Assembly: GCA_003254885.1 (NCBI GenBank)
Contig: QANT01003807.1
Span: forward strand, 1-48,784
DNA: 48,784 bases
Direction of reading: 5' to 3'
From: Purshia tridentata
Taxonomy: Eukaryota > Streptophyta > Magnoliopsida > Rosales > Rosaceae
In this document: positions 35,201-47,778 of the stretch, piece by piece
How the letters are laid out: each line of letters opens with the position of its first letter
Numbering within the stretch: position 1 is the first letter of the stretch
The notes under the pieces: generated by a model
What the model was told of the DNA's origin: nothing
Database searches by the model: none
What the model saw: the letters and a program-made list of their open reading frames with translations, nothing else
Position numbers and translations under genes: made by a program

Positions 35201-36072
35201 CATCAAAGGACACAAGCTGTAAGAGATTTTTGTTTTTTTCCCTACTTATTGGGGAATCAAATGAAGAACATGAAAGAATGACTAGGTCATTCCTTGTCCC
35301 TTATCACCAGGATATTGATTTTGGTATGGGTCATTTTCACTTCAAATATTATTGTTTCACAAACTCAATCAAATTTCAATTTCCCATCTTTTTGTTATTT
35401 TTCCCTCCAATATTGTTTCTTGCTTTACTTGAATGAAATTAGATGAGGACAGATCAGAGCAGTTTTCAAATGATCACTCATGGAATCTATAACATTTCAG
35501 AGATCGAGAAAACATGAGGATGAGAATAAGCTAGTCATAGAAGAAGATGAGCAGAACCAATTGATTAATGCTGAAGTTACATAAGAGCATATATATTATG
35601 CCTTATATACCATGTTGGGGGTTAACCTAATCCCTGAAAAGATGAAAAAATAAAATCTAGTTAAGAGTCAAATTTGCCATAGAGGTGAAAATACATAAGA
35701 TCTACATATCAGAATAAGGAACAGAACTATCATATATAGAAGTAGAAGTTCAAATGAAATTTGCAACCACAAATACTTTAATTGGTTAATTAGAGGATTC
35801 AGTATATATATTTGGAGTTGGGAAGATATGACTTTGAACCTTAAAATATCATCAAACTAATAACTATATATATCAATATATGTTGCAAATGTATCACCAA
35901 AATATGTTGCAAATATTTGTTTGTGTGTTTGTCAATCAAAGTAGTCATGCTTGCTGAACACATAGATACACACAAAACTTGAGACTATCTAACATAACTA
36001 TACTCCTCATGAGTCATGACATGCATAAAGGAAGCTTACTAATTATTCTATCCAATTCCAAAAACATGCTCA
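32270..36072. other. Intergenic region upstream of the MYB gene
   Basis: About 3.8 kb with no convincing gene. The MYB promoter lies at 32270-32600 (CT-rich leader, TATATATA near 32335). The rest is AT-rich; open frames found here (for example 34498-34731, 35167-35436) look random in composition and match no family. Confidence 0.5.
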
Positions 36073-36087
36073 ACATCAATTCAGATT

Positions 36088-36173
36088 AATTTTAATTACA
36101 AGGAGAGGGAGGGTTCGAACCTAGGTGTGTAAGGGAGAGTTTTTGTCATCGGCCAACTAGGCCAACCTAATTC
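36088..36173 (-). mobile_element. Very short tRNA-type SINE with target-site duplication
   Basis: On the minus strand the 86-bp insert holds a Pol III box A (TGGCCTAGTTGG) and, about 35 bp on, a box B (GGTTCGAACCC), and ends in a T/A-rich tail (TTGTAATTAAAATT). It is bounded by identical 15-bp repeats ACATCAATTCAGATT at 36073-36087 and 36174-36188. Box order, spacing, tail and duplication together define a SINE; the box A word suggests a tRNA-derived head as in the plant Au family. At 86 bp it is shorter than usual. Confidence 0.75.
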
Positions 36174-36188
36174 ACATCAATTCAGATT

Positions 36189-36981
36189 GAATGATATTAC
36201 TTACGGTAATAAAAAGGTGATCAAAACCCACCAAAGTATTCTTGTCACAAAAAAGAAAAAAAAGCAATTTGAATTCTTCTGGAATCAATCACAATGACGA
36301 ATATCAAACAAATATTTATCACACCAGTAATCTGCACTCCATTAACAAACAAAACCACAAATTGATACCCCACAGAGAATATGACACACAAGAAAAGAAT
36401 TAAAGGGTATGCAGGAAAACAGAGATGTAATGTTATAAGCCCCCACACTGCATTGCATTGCTTCTATTCATGGCAACCCCCCCATGAAAGAAAGTTTACG
36501 TATTTACTCACAATTGAAGAAAGCTTGCCATCCCTTTTTTCTTTCCAATTCAATCTGAGAGAGAATCCCATCGAATGACATCAACAAATTTCAGAGCTTT
36601 TGGTGGCATCCTGATTTCTTGCCTTTGTTATCGCATGCCTCCCCACGTGAGCAGCTCGTGGACCCATCACTCTGCACCATCTTCAGCAATGTGTAGGCCA
36701 TGCACCAGAGAGAAGTCAAACTCTAACGGACTGGAGATACTGTCTAAAACTTCCGAAGTTGACCCTTGAACCATTTCATCACTGTGTGGTCTATTTGAAA
36801 TTTGAAATCGCTTTGTGTTCATGTCACTGTTGTTTTTACATCTATCCTCTCTGCTTTTCATTTCTTGAAGATGGGATGATCATGTGCTTCACAATACTTC
36901 AGGTAATGAGTAATGCTACATGGACCACCACTTTGTGTACCCCATCAATAATACAAAGCGAAACTGGCTTATATAAAAGTG
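36189..36981. other. Intergenic spacer between the SINE and the TRIM-like element
   Basis: No gene accepted. Short open frames on both strands at 36575-36992 overlap and are broken by stops; a decayed exon cannot be excluded. Confidence 0.35.
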
Positions 36982-36986
36982 AGTCT

Positions 36987-37278
36987 TATTAGTTTGATAT
37001 ATATTATTGATCCATTCTCTAATAGCTTAAACATTTGAAGTCAAGTAGTTGTTTTATATGGTATCAAAATTTTGGTTGAAAAGATTCTGGGTTTGAAACC
37101 AACAATCCTAATCCCAACTTATTTCCAGTTATTTCTTATTGGGTAAGACTGCACCTATACTATCTGCATTTGTATCTACGTGCATGATAGAGTTGCATGT
37201 GAGAGAGGGTGTTAATTTGATATACATTATTGACTCATTTCTTAAAAGTTTAAGTTTTTGAGATTTATTGATTGTCTA
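36987..37278 (+). mobile_element. TRIM-like miniature LTR retrotransposon
   Basis: About 292 bp. Two direct repeats of about 70 bp (36987-37058 and 37210-37278) share TTTGATATA-ATTATTGA, CATTCT/CATTTCT, and AAGTTTAAG/TAGCTTAAA. Immediately after the first is TGGTATCAAAATTTTGG (37059), a primer-binding site matching initiator-Met tRNA; immediately before the second is a purine tract GAGAGAGGG (37201-37209). AGTCT occurs on both sides (36982-36986 and 37279-37283), fitting a 5-bp target-site duplication. No coding capacity. The LTR ends are TA/TG...TA, not perfect TG...CA, indicating age. Confidence 0.65.
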
Positions 37279-37283
37279 AGTCT

Positions 37284-38503
37284 CACCTCTACCAATGACC
37301 TTGTACACAATATGGTACAATAATGTGGTGCATATAGCATACTGATTCAGCAGCTGGCTATGTGCGATGGTGGGTCCATATTTAATGCTTGTGTGAAACG
37401 GATTATATAAAGTTTAATCAAGTGTGCTTAGCATTTGACTATTGATAATGGGGATGCCTTTCTTTTCTTTTTTCGACTTAATGGTGATACCCACATCTGC
37501 ATAATTGTTCATGTTCCCTAAGTGGAGTTAACAAGTTAATTGTAAAGCTTAATTCTTTTCTAAACATGATTGAAAAGGAATCGTCCCTGCAATTATAAAA
37601 GTTTGATCGAGCCTTAAAGAGCCAAGTAGGGTCTTTTTAGAGAAAAGCAGAGAAAATAAAAGAAAACTGGAAAAGTAAACCCATAGATAAAAGATCCTGA
37701 TGGATTTTACAAAATATTGAAATCAACACCCTTGTATGTACAATATTTGTCATTTGCGTGTGGGGTACTAATGCTATAGTAAGCTCCTGGAGTCCTTGCC
37801 AAGCATCTGAAATTTTTGTCTAAAATTGTACACATGCCAACCAGGACTCACTAAAATTGCACATAGAAATACAAGGGATCTTTATATAACAACTCAATCA
37901 TTCTACATCTTGTATATATATACTTTAAAAATGTGGCATGCCAAATACTTGTGACAATCAATTTCAGCCATTTCAGACCACAAATAATTGATTTAGAACT
38001 GAACATATAGTTGTACATACTCTTGCTACAAAAAGATCCTGAAAAAATAAAATTAAACAGACTCTAGATGTGTACCAATCAAAGAACATTCTTCAAATTA
38101 GTTTAATTTTCAATTCAGTACTGCATGCATCATGAGTATGCACACTCACAGACTTCAGAAAACAATCATACAATGTCTTAAACTACAAGATTAACAATAA
38201 CAAAAATACCAAGTCTTGACAATTCTTAGATGCTTGAAAACAGTATTCAATCATAGGGCACATCCAACTCAGGCATGGAAGTTGCACATAGCTTTTGAAT
38301 TCTTTATTCTCTCTCACTCCAAAAATCTGTACTCATTGACGATATAATCACAAACAATTCTCCTGAAACTTGTTTTAGTTCTCTATAGTTATCCTCTGAT
38401 GCAAACTAATTGTAATTTGAAAGTGGAAATCGTAGACAACAAGCTGTTGAAATTATGGAAAAAATACACAAGATTTGCCTGATGATATGTGAAGGCAATT
38501 CTG
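37284..38503. other. Intergenic region downstream of the IQD gene
   Basis: AT-rich with no gene seen. The IQD 3'UTR probably covers 38200-38561. Confidence 0.45.
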
Positions 38504-38560
38504 CTTACTGTCATCGATACCTTACTCGTTCAATACCTTACTGTCATCGATACCTTACTC
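38504..38560. repeat. 24-bp direct repeat next to the IQD stop codon
   Basis: CTTACTGTCATCGATACCTT plus ACTC occurs at 38504-38527 and exactly again at 38537-38560 (33-bp period). The second copy ends one base before the IQD stop codon, so the repeat lies in the 3'UTR. Confidence 0.85.
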
Positions 38561-38561
38561 C

Positions 38562-40982
38562 TTAGACTCTGCCCAACAATATTGGAGGGTATAGCTCCTT
38601 GCACAAATTACCTGAAAGATCAAAACTGCCACTGCTCCTTGTATCCCCATTAGAAAGTGCCATTGACTTGTTATGAAACTGATACATATTCAAACAATTG
38701 GAAGTTTTCTGTTTGGCCTTAATCGATTCTGTGAGGTTCATGTAACTGGGTCTCCATATATTAGTTTCCTCTACACTTTCCACCTTGGGAGTGTTGCCAA
38801 ACACTAGAGTTGGAGAAGCAGAAGTAGACAAAGTCGATGCTGAGCTCTCATCCTGTAGAAAATCAGAACTTGGGGTAGAAGACGAGCGAGTTATTTGACC
38901 AACTCTGTGAGGAGGTCTAGCAGAGATCCTGGTTGTGACATTGTTCCGTCTCACTTTCACTGAGTGCTGTTCTGAAGAATATGGATAAAAGCCAACGATG
39001 TCATCTCCACTCTTCCTAGAGTAAGGAGTCATTTCTGATGGCACACTTTGAATCTCTTCCATCAGCCTGTTTTCCCATGGCTTTGCCGCCATCCATCCTT
39101 CTAACCAGTTCCATCCCGAATCGTTATCATCTACCCTCTGATGCCTAACATCCTTTGCTGTCTTGTTTGTCCTTCTATATGGACTGGCACTTGATCTTGG
39201 TCTCTGAAAAAGCAACATAATCATGCATACTGAAAAATCCAATCAACTAGGCCATGTTTTTCTGTTAAATCTCTTACTGAAAAGAAAGAAAGAAATTTCA
39301 TTACCTGTTGAGAGAGGGAGTATGCAATTGCTCTCTCCCTCTTTATGTTTCCTCTTTGCCTCATTTGTAGCTTTGCTCTAACTTCACTCACTGTTCCAGG
39401 ACTATCACACCATCCTTGCTGAAAATTGTTGTAAATGCAATATTGAATATAGTGTTAATCTCAACCTCATAAGAAGTTACTAGTATTATTGTCAAGATAA
39501 TATGTATAACATCATCACCATGTAGAATGCAAGAAAGTTTTGATAAATATACCTCAGCCTGCTTAACGGGATCAGCTTGGTGATGTTCATCCAAAGCTTG
39601 ATCGTCTGGAGACTCCCTCACACACTTGGCTCGTACTCGAGCCTGAACTCGAACAAGTGCCTGCATGCACCTCAATGTAACTTCGGCTTGCTTCCTAACC
39701 TGCCGACCACGAAATATAGCTTGAAGCCTCACCACTGCTTTCAAGGCCCTCAATGCCTGCCTTGCCTGCAGTTATCACATTAACCATTATCAAATGCAAA
39801 TGAAAGGAATGAGAGAACATTAAACTTTTGCCTACATGCAACAACAAAACTCAAAGTTCATGTTGTCACATTCATTGGATGAATGATCTAAAGACCAGCT
39901 TCTTACAACTATTTCTTTTCTTTGCCTTTCTTGGGAACCAAATAATGCTTCACTCTGAAGCTATCTCTCAATCTATCAAAACCATTATCGTCTTAACCTC
40001 CAATTAATTCTAGCAGCTCAGTTGAAATAAAATAAGCTGATCCAATATGACATTCATTATTTACTTCCCAACTAACTCTCACACTCAAAAGATTTAAATT
40101 TCTTTTTGCTTTCTTTTGAGACTGGACCGACTCAAATCAACCACACAATGACCTACAATTAGTACGCATATTCACCAGAAAATTTGAAAGAAGACAAAAA
40201 GAAGAGACTTAAATTTGCAATCTACAACTATAAATCAAAGTTAGAGGGTTCCAAAACACTTATTTCTGCTCATCCAGGACCTAAATGTGATTCCATAGAA
40301 ACCCAAGCAGTTTGCGTCTTAGCATTACCCAGTTCAAAAGTAGAAATTTTCTTTGAAACCAACCATAAAAAAAATGTATGTGACACTCAGAGTTCAATCT
40401 ATTTATTAAGTAAGCAACAGAGGGCGTAAACCTAGTGCAAAGATTATGAGGTTTCTGACATTATAAACTGAATTCTGTATACAACATATAGCTAAATTCA
40501 CTAAGCTTGTATATGAGCTAGAGAGTAACGGAAATAGCAAAAGAAGGGGGAACAAGTTACCAAGAATCCCCGAAATACTGTTTGTATCCGAATAGCTGCC
40601 CACTCTTGCTTGATAGCCTTGAAATCTTTAGGTTGAGCTCGGACCAGAGTGGCCATGGCAGCAGCCAATGCATGATCAACCGCAAACGAAGAATCCAAGG
40701 GCTCTGAAGCTCCCACTTGGCCCCTCTTCATGACACATTTGGATGAAGATCCAAACCCTTCTGATGAACTCCTCCACAGCTTCCACTTCTTCTTTCCCTT
40801 GTCCCCCAGCTTCTCCTAAAAGAATCCAATACAACAAAAACAGAGTAAAACAGAGGAAACAGAGCGAAATAGGAAGACAAAAAAACAGAGCATGTGGAAT
40901 GTTTTGGGTTGCTTACTTGGTCACTTGTGGTGGGCTTTTTGAGATTGACAAGCGACTTCAACCATTTTCCTGGAGTACCCAT
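38562..40982 (-). CDS. IQD6: IQ67-domain calmodulin-binding scaffold protein (IQD6/7/8 group)
   Basis: Five phase-0 exons (40917-40982, 40561-40815, 39553-39765, 39305-39418, 38562-39203) encode 429 residues. N-terminus [16 protein letters not shown] with a basic stretch [12 protein letters not shown]. The IQ67 domain runs over about residues 91-155: [15 protein letters not shown], an intron, then [40 protein letters not shown]. The intron inside IQ67 after GFL is the hallmark IQD position. The C-terminal part has [18 protein letters not shown], a conserved IQD segment, then a Ser-rich basic tail. IQDs bind calmodulin and microtubules; Arabidopsis IQD6-8 take part in division-plane positioning. 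IQD6 is chosen because, as I recall, At2g26180 (IQD6) is next to an IQM gene, as here. Confidence 0.88.
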
Positions 40983-42830
40983 TGGAGCAAAACAAACTAT
41001 GAAACTGAATCAAGCTTGAATGCCTTTATCTGTCTCTCTATGTTGTGGAAAATGCTGATGGTAATGCTTGTGTTCACAGAGTGTTTTTCGAAACCAGAAA
41101 TAGAAACTGAGCTAGCAGAGAGTGTCAGTCTCGGTTTTTTGGGATTGGGTTTAGAATTTATTAATTAAGGGGCTTTCAAACTAATATTAATTAAGGCAGG
41201 GTTTTATTAGTAATTTGAATTTCGAAATTCGAAACAAAAAGTCAATTAAAGCAGATCAGATGTAACGGATACAATTTGCAATGGGAATTTTTATGTGCCG
41301 CTTCTTCCTCGAAACGACGACGTCCGTCCAAAACATCCAATCCCTCTTGGCGACAAGGTGGGGGCCCAGTAGCAAGTCCGTTACACCTACGGCACTTCTC
41401 ATATGGGCCCAGTTTAAGAAGTTAGTGGCAAGCCTAATAAGTCAATTATTTTTGAAGCCCTTTTAGAATCAGCTTAGGTGGTGTTAGCTTGACCAATTAT
41501 AGAAAGTATGTTACTTTGACGGGGATAATCTTGCATGGGCAATTGGGCATGTCGTCTCTTATAATGAGGTGGGACTCACCTCATTGTAAGAAATGTCTCA
41601 TTTGAGAATTAGTATATTTCGATGCCTTTGGGTTGGGGATGTTTGAAGTGTAAACGACCAATTACTCTTACAAAGATACGTACTTTCCGTACATGATTTT
41701 TCGAAGCTTAAAGCCTCAATAACCTAATTGACAAGAAAATGGAGTTAAGTTTGAATAGAATGATAAGAATAAACAAGCGTTCAAGGAACTAAAGAAGAGG
41801 TACAATCGCATTTATACTAGAGATTCAAGAACACTTCATATGTTATGTATGTACTTAGATGTATCAATGAAAAAAATATATGCTAGCAATTCGGGAAGTT
41901 GGGCCTCTCCATACATTGCCAATTGATCTGGAATTAAATACTCTAATTTCTTTTATTTGGTGCGTTCAAAATTTTAATTTTTGCTCTACATTCTGCATGT
42001 GAGTGTCATGTACGCGTTCATTTATAAATTGTGTTGTAGTTATATTCACAATGTAATCTTGATTTAGACTGTACAATTGAAAAGTAAAAGAAGACAAGAT
42101 GTAGAATGTTTTATTTTTCACATTAAAATTAAAGGTTTCTTAATAATTTAAACATTCGTATTTGTTGATATTGTTAAAAATTTACCCCCTTTGTTAAATC
42201 AACCACTTAATGTTTTTAAATGTTAAAAAGGTTCATCCAATGATAAATTGTGGGATGAAAATTCGATGGTTTAAAACATGATCAATTTATAATTAAAATA
42301 CTAACCGGTAAGTGTTTTAGAATTGTCATTTAAAAGTTATCAAAATTGGTTTCTAGGGTGTGATTAAAAAAATAAAAATTAGTTTCTAGGCTCAACGGTT
42401 GGAAAAATAAGTCTCAAATTTTCCAAGTAGCTTAGGGATGTTCATAGTTGATCAACTTGGTATATGTGTGCAACATTTTGGTCTTGAAGAATGGTCAAAC
42501 TGTAAGAAAAGAGGGAAGAGAGAGAGAGAGAGAGAGGACACATTTACAGGTGTATTTGAATTATGATTACAATAACCAAACTGGAATGGAAAGACTAATT
42601 AATTTCTAAACAATCTCTTCCAATGATTATTTAAATGATGAATAATATGAAAAGAACCTACACGGGAAAGTATCCCAACCCTTGAAAGGTCCAAAAAATG
42701 GTGGAAGAGATCAAATAATTTGGCAAAGGCAGTACTGACCTACATGGCTACATGATCAATTCAAGGTCAGAAATTCTAGTCAGGTTAGTCCCTTCTAACC
42801 CCTCTGTACTCAATGCCACCATTAAATAAA
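40983..42830. other. Intergenic region between the IQD and IQM genes
   Basis: Upstream of the IQD gene (leader about 40983-41130) and downstream of the IQM gene. AACGACGACGTCCGTCC near 41314 contains a GACGTC core. A (GA)n microsatellite lies at 42515-42537. No gene seen. Confidence 0.5.
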
Positions 42831-45327
42831 TTAACCCTGGGGTTTATTGGCTGAAAAATCTAGTGATGAGTTAGCAGTCACATTATGTACTCTTGGGCTA
42901 GGAAGTCCCATATATGCAATCCTAGGTGATAGGTGGACCTTTGGACTAGGCCTTGGTGAAGGGACTGGAGCATTGCTAGCAGAGAGTTCTGGTGTGACTC
43001 TAGGTGATAGATTGACCTGCTCAAGTGCCCGAAACTGGAGCTGTGTCGGGTAGTCTCTTACACATCCAATCCGAGGACCAGCTCCGGTACTCCATTTGCA
43101 GGACAGACGGCTGCCAGACTCAAATTTTGGTGCGTCCACATTGTCTTCATGGTGATCATTTGCAATAGCAGTGTCAATGGCATGCTCGTTTTCATTGGTC
43201 ACATTGATATGTGCGGATGGTATATCATCAAGGCTGCCTCTTATAGACTCTGATTTCCTCTCTATAAAGGCGGCTTGTGAAGGTGGAACATCATCATCTA
43301 TAGGACATTTCTGCAGAGAACAATTATGAAATTAAAGAAGGGCATACTGAGAATCATATTAAAAATGCTGCATTACTTGCAGTATAAGAAACAAGTTCAG
43401 GCCAGTTATGCAGGATAATATCAAGGCTAAGAATGTATATAATTACTTTGACATTTGTCAAGTCCACCTGACGCTCCTCTAAGAAGCTAATGAATTCCAT
43501 AAAGTGCTCTTCTGTTGGGCGATAATGGCCACTATAGCACCATACAGCCTGAACAATGTGAAAATCAGAAGGTTAAAAAATTTATAGGGAGAAAATATGT
43601 CTCAAGAAATGTAATGTCCATATGACAATGTATTGTGTCTGAATAAGCAACACACCTCAAGAACCCCATCACGGGCAACCAATCTCCCGGCTGCAATGGT
43701 GGCACCTCCAGATAGAAAAGTGGAATGCTGAAAAAGGCCTTTCTTCTTCTCCCCAACGTACATAATCCTCGATGCGCTGAGGACAAAGATCCATTTAGAA
43801 CCCTCAACAGTATTCACAAGGTTCCTACTTTGTCTGTACACAAGCTTCCCACTCTCCACAATCACTTCATAGGCTTCCCTCTCTTTCTGTAAGAGAAATG
43901 TAAAGATAAAGACATCATTAACCACACATCAAACCACTATACATTAGACCCCACAAAAAAACAAAAAAAAAATATTGAACTTAAAATGTAGATTCCCCTA
44001 TTACTTTGTGAATGTATATTTTCAGCATCAGGGAAAACTAAAAGTAATGGAATACATTGATACTTACTGGTCCAAGGTATTGGATGCACTGAAGCTGAAG
44101 ATCAGTTCTTGGACACTTCTCAAGATTTTCTTCTTTGCCATCTCCAACATCCAACCTTCATTTCAGATGCAAAATCAGAAGATTATAAAAGAGCCATAAC
44201 ATTTCTTAAACAGAGAGGTTGGTTTCTATAGGAATTACCAGTAGAAGAAAGGTTGAGAGCTCCCACTGCTAAACCAGACATTATAATACAAGTGCAGATT
44301 GTGTCCATAACGATGGCGTGGATCAATCTGTACATCACAAGGAGAAGGTAAGCATTCTTTATCCGTATACCATAGTTCCAAGCTCATTGTGGGATTTTGA
44401 ATTGTAATGAAAGATTATTGTTAATGTGAGCTTACAGCCTCAAGCCAATGTCCTAGAGCCAATTTCTGAGCCTTCTCATCTTTAGACAAACCCTTCCCAA
44501 CCTACAATCAACCATATGATAGATAATCAACACTCAATGACTAGAGAATAGTAGTTCTTGCAAGACTTTATAAACTTTGATTTAGTCATTCATTTTGGTC
44601 ATGGTCAAAATACCAAAAAAAAAAAAAGGATTAAAAAATATTTTAAAGAAGACTGAATTGAGTCCAAATTTTGAAATGAATGATGTTAATGAATTTGCTA
44701 AAGCTAAGTAACCTTTACTTCGAGGCAAAGAAATATCACCTTGGCAGCTATAGTCCTGGCCCGCGCCCATCTTGAGACAGCAGTTTCTGATTTATCAGAG
44801 CCAAAGAATGACACAGAGCTCCGCCTAAGAGTGGCAAAGTCTAATTCCTTCCACCTACAACAATTAAAAGAAGATAATGAGCATGAATGTACGACTACGA
44901 CTATATGCAGCAGAATAAGAAACAGTAATAGAACAAACCATAGCTCCTCAACAACAACAGCGCAATCTGCAAGGTTTCGTCTAGTCCGGTAACTCTTGTA
45001 AAATTTCTGCAGCTTGATTGCAGCTACCTCAAGCTCACTTGGGTTCTGTGAAGAAAGCCAATCATCTGCCTTGGGTAAAGAAATTGTAGGATTGAACCTC
45101 TTGATGAAATTTTCAATTTTTCCCTCTATCCTCTTGCATGAAGCATTTTTCCGGAGCTTTAGCTCTCCTGCTTTCCTTTTCTTGCAGCTTATGAATTCTT
45201 CAAAAATCATTTTATCTATCCCATCAGATTTATTGGTGCTGCTCAAATCAGTTTTCTCGAAGCTAACTGTTCTAGATGTTGCCTTCTCTTGCTTGGACTC
45301 AAAACTGATGGATGCCATTGTGACCAT
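42831..45327 (-). CDS. IQM4: IQ-motif calmodulin-binding protein of the IQM family
   Basis: Eight exons (44939-45327, 44740-44854, 44436-44501, 44239-44327, 44068-44155, 43656-43886, 43447-43548, 42831-43310) encode 519 residues. An N-terminal basic region is followed by one IQ-like motif ([20 protein letters not shown], about 108-127), then the IQM core: [86 protein letters not shown], and [14 protein letters not shown]...[11 protein letters not shown]. The C-terminus has repeated LSPR/PSPR motifs. IQM proteins bind calmodulin without calcium. Size and exon count fit Arabidopsis IQM1-IQM6; IQM4 (At2g26190) is preferred because of the IQD6 neighbour. The start used is the first ATG (MVTMAS); a frame upstream has no ATG and sits behind a TTTGACAG acceptor, so a 5'UTR intron is likely. 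Confidence 0.88.
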
Positions 45328-47379
45328 TTCTATAATTTCTGTCAAACAAAACGCATGTGCCTCAGAAAACAGATATTCCTATTATTTTTAAGCAGTAATA
45401 CATCAATATTTGACTACTGACAAATACTCCTGCTCAACAAGAATTGTAGAAACTCTTTGAAATCTTCAGTACTCCAAGGAAGAAAATGCAGTTAGGTATA
45501 CAATGAAAACTATAAAAAAAAATCTACTTTTAGTGTTTCTCTAAATCATGCAAAATAAAATTCTCAGTTTGGATCATACGAAAATGTGAATTCCAGGTAA
45601 TGAATTTCCAGAAAGACACAAACTCACACTAAATATTAAAGATAAGAAAACCACCTTGATGGTACTCTACTGTCACAAAGAGAGAAGTTTAAACTATATA
45701 ACCCATCATTTTTTTTTCCTTTATAGAGATAACCCATCATTTTTAGATATCTTTTTACAAAAATAAACCACATTTTCATTTTGACCATGATCAAATTCAG
45801 GACAACTTATTAACTTAACCAACCAACAGAACAACCATAATGAGCCAACTTCTAAGAAAACAATTTAGAAATACTTAGATGAATGTTGCTCACCTGAATG
45901 TAAAATACAAGTGTCTCCAACAACTTGGTTGTTTTTTTTTCGGCCAGTTCCAACAACTTGGTTTGGTTCTTTGAAATCAGAGCACGTCCCTCCTTTATAT
46001 ATATATAAATTCTCTGAAGGAAAATGAAAATGTGGTTTGTTGAACCTTGGTAGTTGGTACCGTCCAATACGTAATGAACAAGAATTGCAGAAAATAGAAG
46101 AGGGTTCGAAATTCTCTCCCATTATGGGGGTTTTTGAATGAAAAAAATGGAAAACTGGCTTGATTTTGACAACCTCACGAGGGGTTTGATTCTTGAACTT
46201 GAAGTTTTCAAAGTTTCACATATATGTATTTGCATGGTTACCTTATTTGCGACAAAATGCGATGAAAGCGTGTGTTGAGAGAGAGCGAGAGAGAGAGAGA
46301 GAGGGTCAACATAACTTTAACATACTTGTCAAGAGTGTGTTCTTCGCTTTTAACACAGTACGCATTTGAGACAGAGAGAAGGCGAGAAAGAGAGAAATTG
46401 TCAAATGTTATGGTGATAAGGTTACAAGAAAGCATGGGAGAAGACTGTGAGGAATAGAACAAGAAAAATGGGGAGTCTCGACTCACGAGTCACGACCGGT
46501 TCATATGTCAATGGCTACACTCAGATTTTGTGGGTCATATCAACTTATTAAATAAATATTACTTGGCCCCATCACCCAAAAGAAAAATTCATTCGCCCCA
46601 AGAAATGAAATACATATTCATCTATCTTATGTTACAGACTTTTACAGTTGATAACTTGATCTTTCTTCTGATAGTTTATTTGAATTTATAAGGTGGCAAA
46701 ATTTAATAGCTCATTTGAAATTGCAGTCAATGATCAAGGGTGTGAATGTGATGATAAGTGATCAAGCAATTATAGTGAGATCTCTTGTAAAAGCAAAGAT
46801 TAAAGAGAAGATCATTGGAGTTAAGGAACAAACATCAGTCTGGTACCGACCAAATAATTTATAACATTTTGGCAAAGTAGGTCGCATCATAGCGTGTGAG
46901 TTTGCCTAATATGGAATGAGAAAAGTGATTGAACTTTATATGCTTCTCAGGCCTTAAAAAAAGATAGAAGCATGAAAGTATATATCTAATGGATGGTCTA
47001 TGCAACCCCCCATTATAGAGTACGGCTTTGGTAGTCAAGAGCTTTTGTAGGGATACTTTATAGATATTCACCACATGATTTATCATTTAATCAAGGATCA
47101 CAAGTGAGTCATTAATTCCCAATTGGAAACGTGTACCAATGCGCATATTGAAAGACTAGATTTCTTTTTTTTATAGATATATAAGGAGAAAGTCCCAAAA
47201 ACGCCTCCAATTTAAAGGAGCATTGAATGAGAATAAAATGGTGAAATCAATTAATCTTTAAGTATTCGATAAAAAAAACATACTTGTTTGGCAACCCCGA
47301 TTGTTAAATTTGAGGAAATATCGACATTTGTGGTATTTATGAGACTATGAAAGTACGTGGTCAAACTCATCAATCAACT
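45328..47379. other. Upstream region of the IQM gene and spacer to the copia element
   Basis: Includes the probable 5'UTR intron and leader of the IQM gene (up to about 46.1-46.4 kb). A 16-bp direct repeat ATAACCCATCATTTTT occurs near 45698 and 45729. A GA-rich microsatellite is at 46277-46303. No separate gene seen. Confidence 0.45.
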
Positions 47380-47711
47380 TATTGGAAGTCACATTCACAT
47401 GGGGTTAAGGTTTTTATCCTAGGGTTAAGGTTTTTATTCTATGGTTAAGGTCCTTACTCTGTGCATAATCCATGTTGCTGCTCTTATCTGGTGTATACTT
47501 CTTAGTATGCACAGGAGGCTATTCTAGTTGATAGAGTGACTGTGATTAGTCCCTAAATTAAGGAAAAGCTACTTTTTCTTGTTATTAGCAATAGCTTAGG
47601 CGTCACTCAAGGTGTGACTGAAGCTTGTTTCTTCTCCCTTGCTTCTATATATGCTTAGGTCCCTGTAATCAGTTTATTTTACACATATGAAATATACAAG
47701 TTATTTCCACA
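47380..47711 (+). mobile_element. 5' LTR of a Ty1/copia retrotransposon
   Basis: The right end is well defined: ...TTCCACA directly followed by TGGTATCAAAGC, a primer-binding site for initiator-Met tRNA (47712). The left end is inferred from TATTGGAAGTCACATT, a likely variant of the common TGTTGGAAG start. Within it are a TATA-like TATATATGC near 47646 and a triple 20-bp repeat (47401-47460). The 3' LTR is outside the window. Confidence 0.65.
47401..47460 (+). repeat. Three tandem 20-bp units in the LTR
   Basis: Units share GGTTAAGG followed by TTTTTAT or TCCTTAC: 47401-47420, 47421-47440, 47441-47460. They lie near the LTR start, where plant copia elements often carry repeated enhancer-like motifs. 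Confidence 0.85.
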
Positions 47712-47778
47712 TGGTATCAAAGCAGGAACTTTGAGGTCTTGACTCTATTTTTTTTGTGGTTCATACTTCCTTCAAGCT

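Noticed and set aside
36095..36170. A tRNA gene
   Set aside because: Box A and B are present, but there is no acceptor stem or anticodon arm and the piece is flanked by a target-site duplication; a SINE explains it better.
36575..36992. Short open frames on both strands, possible exon (PPKALKFVDVIRWDSLSD on minus)
   Set aside because: Broken by stops, no recognised family, no clear splice structure.
45852..46122. Minus-strand open frames of 71 and 85 codons upstream of the IQM gene
   Set aside because: Probably IQM leader or promoter; they overlap each other in different frames and match nothing.
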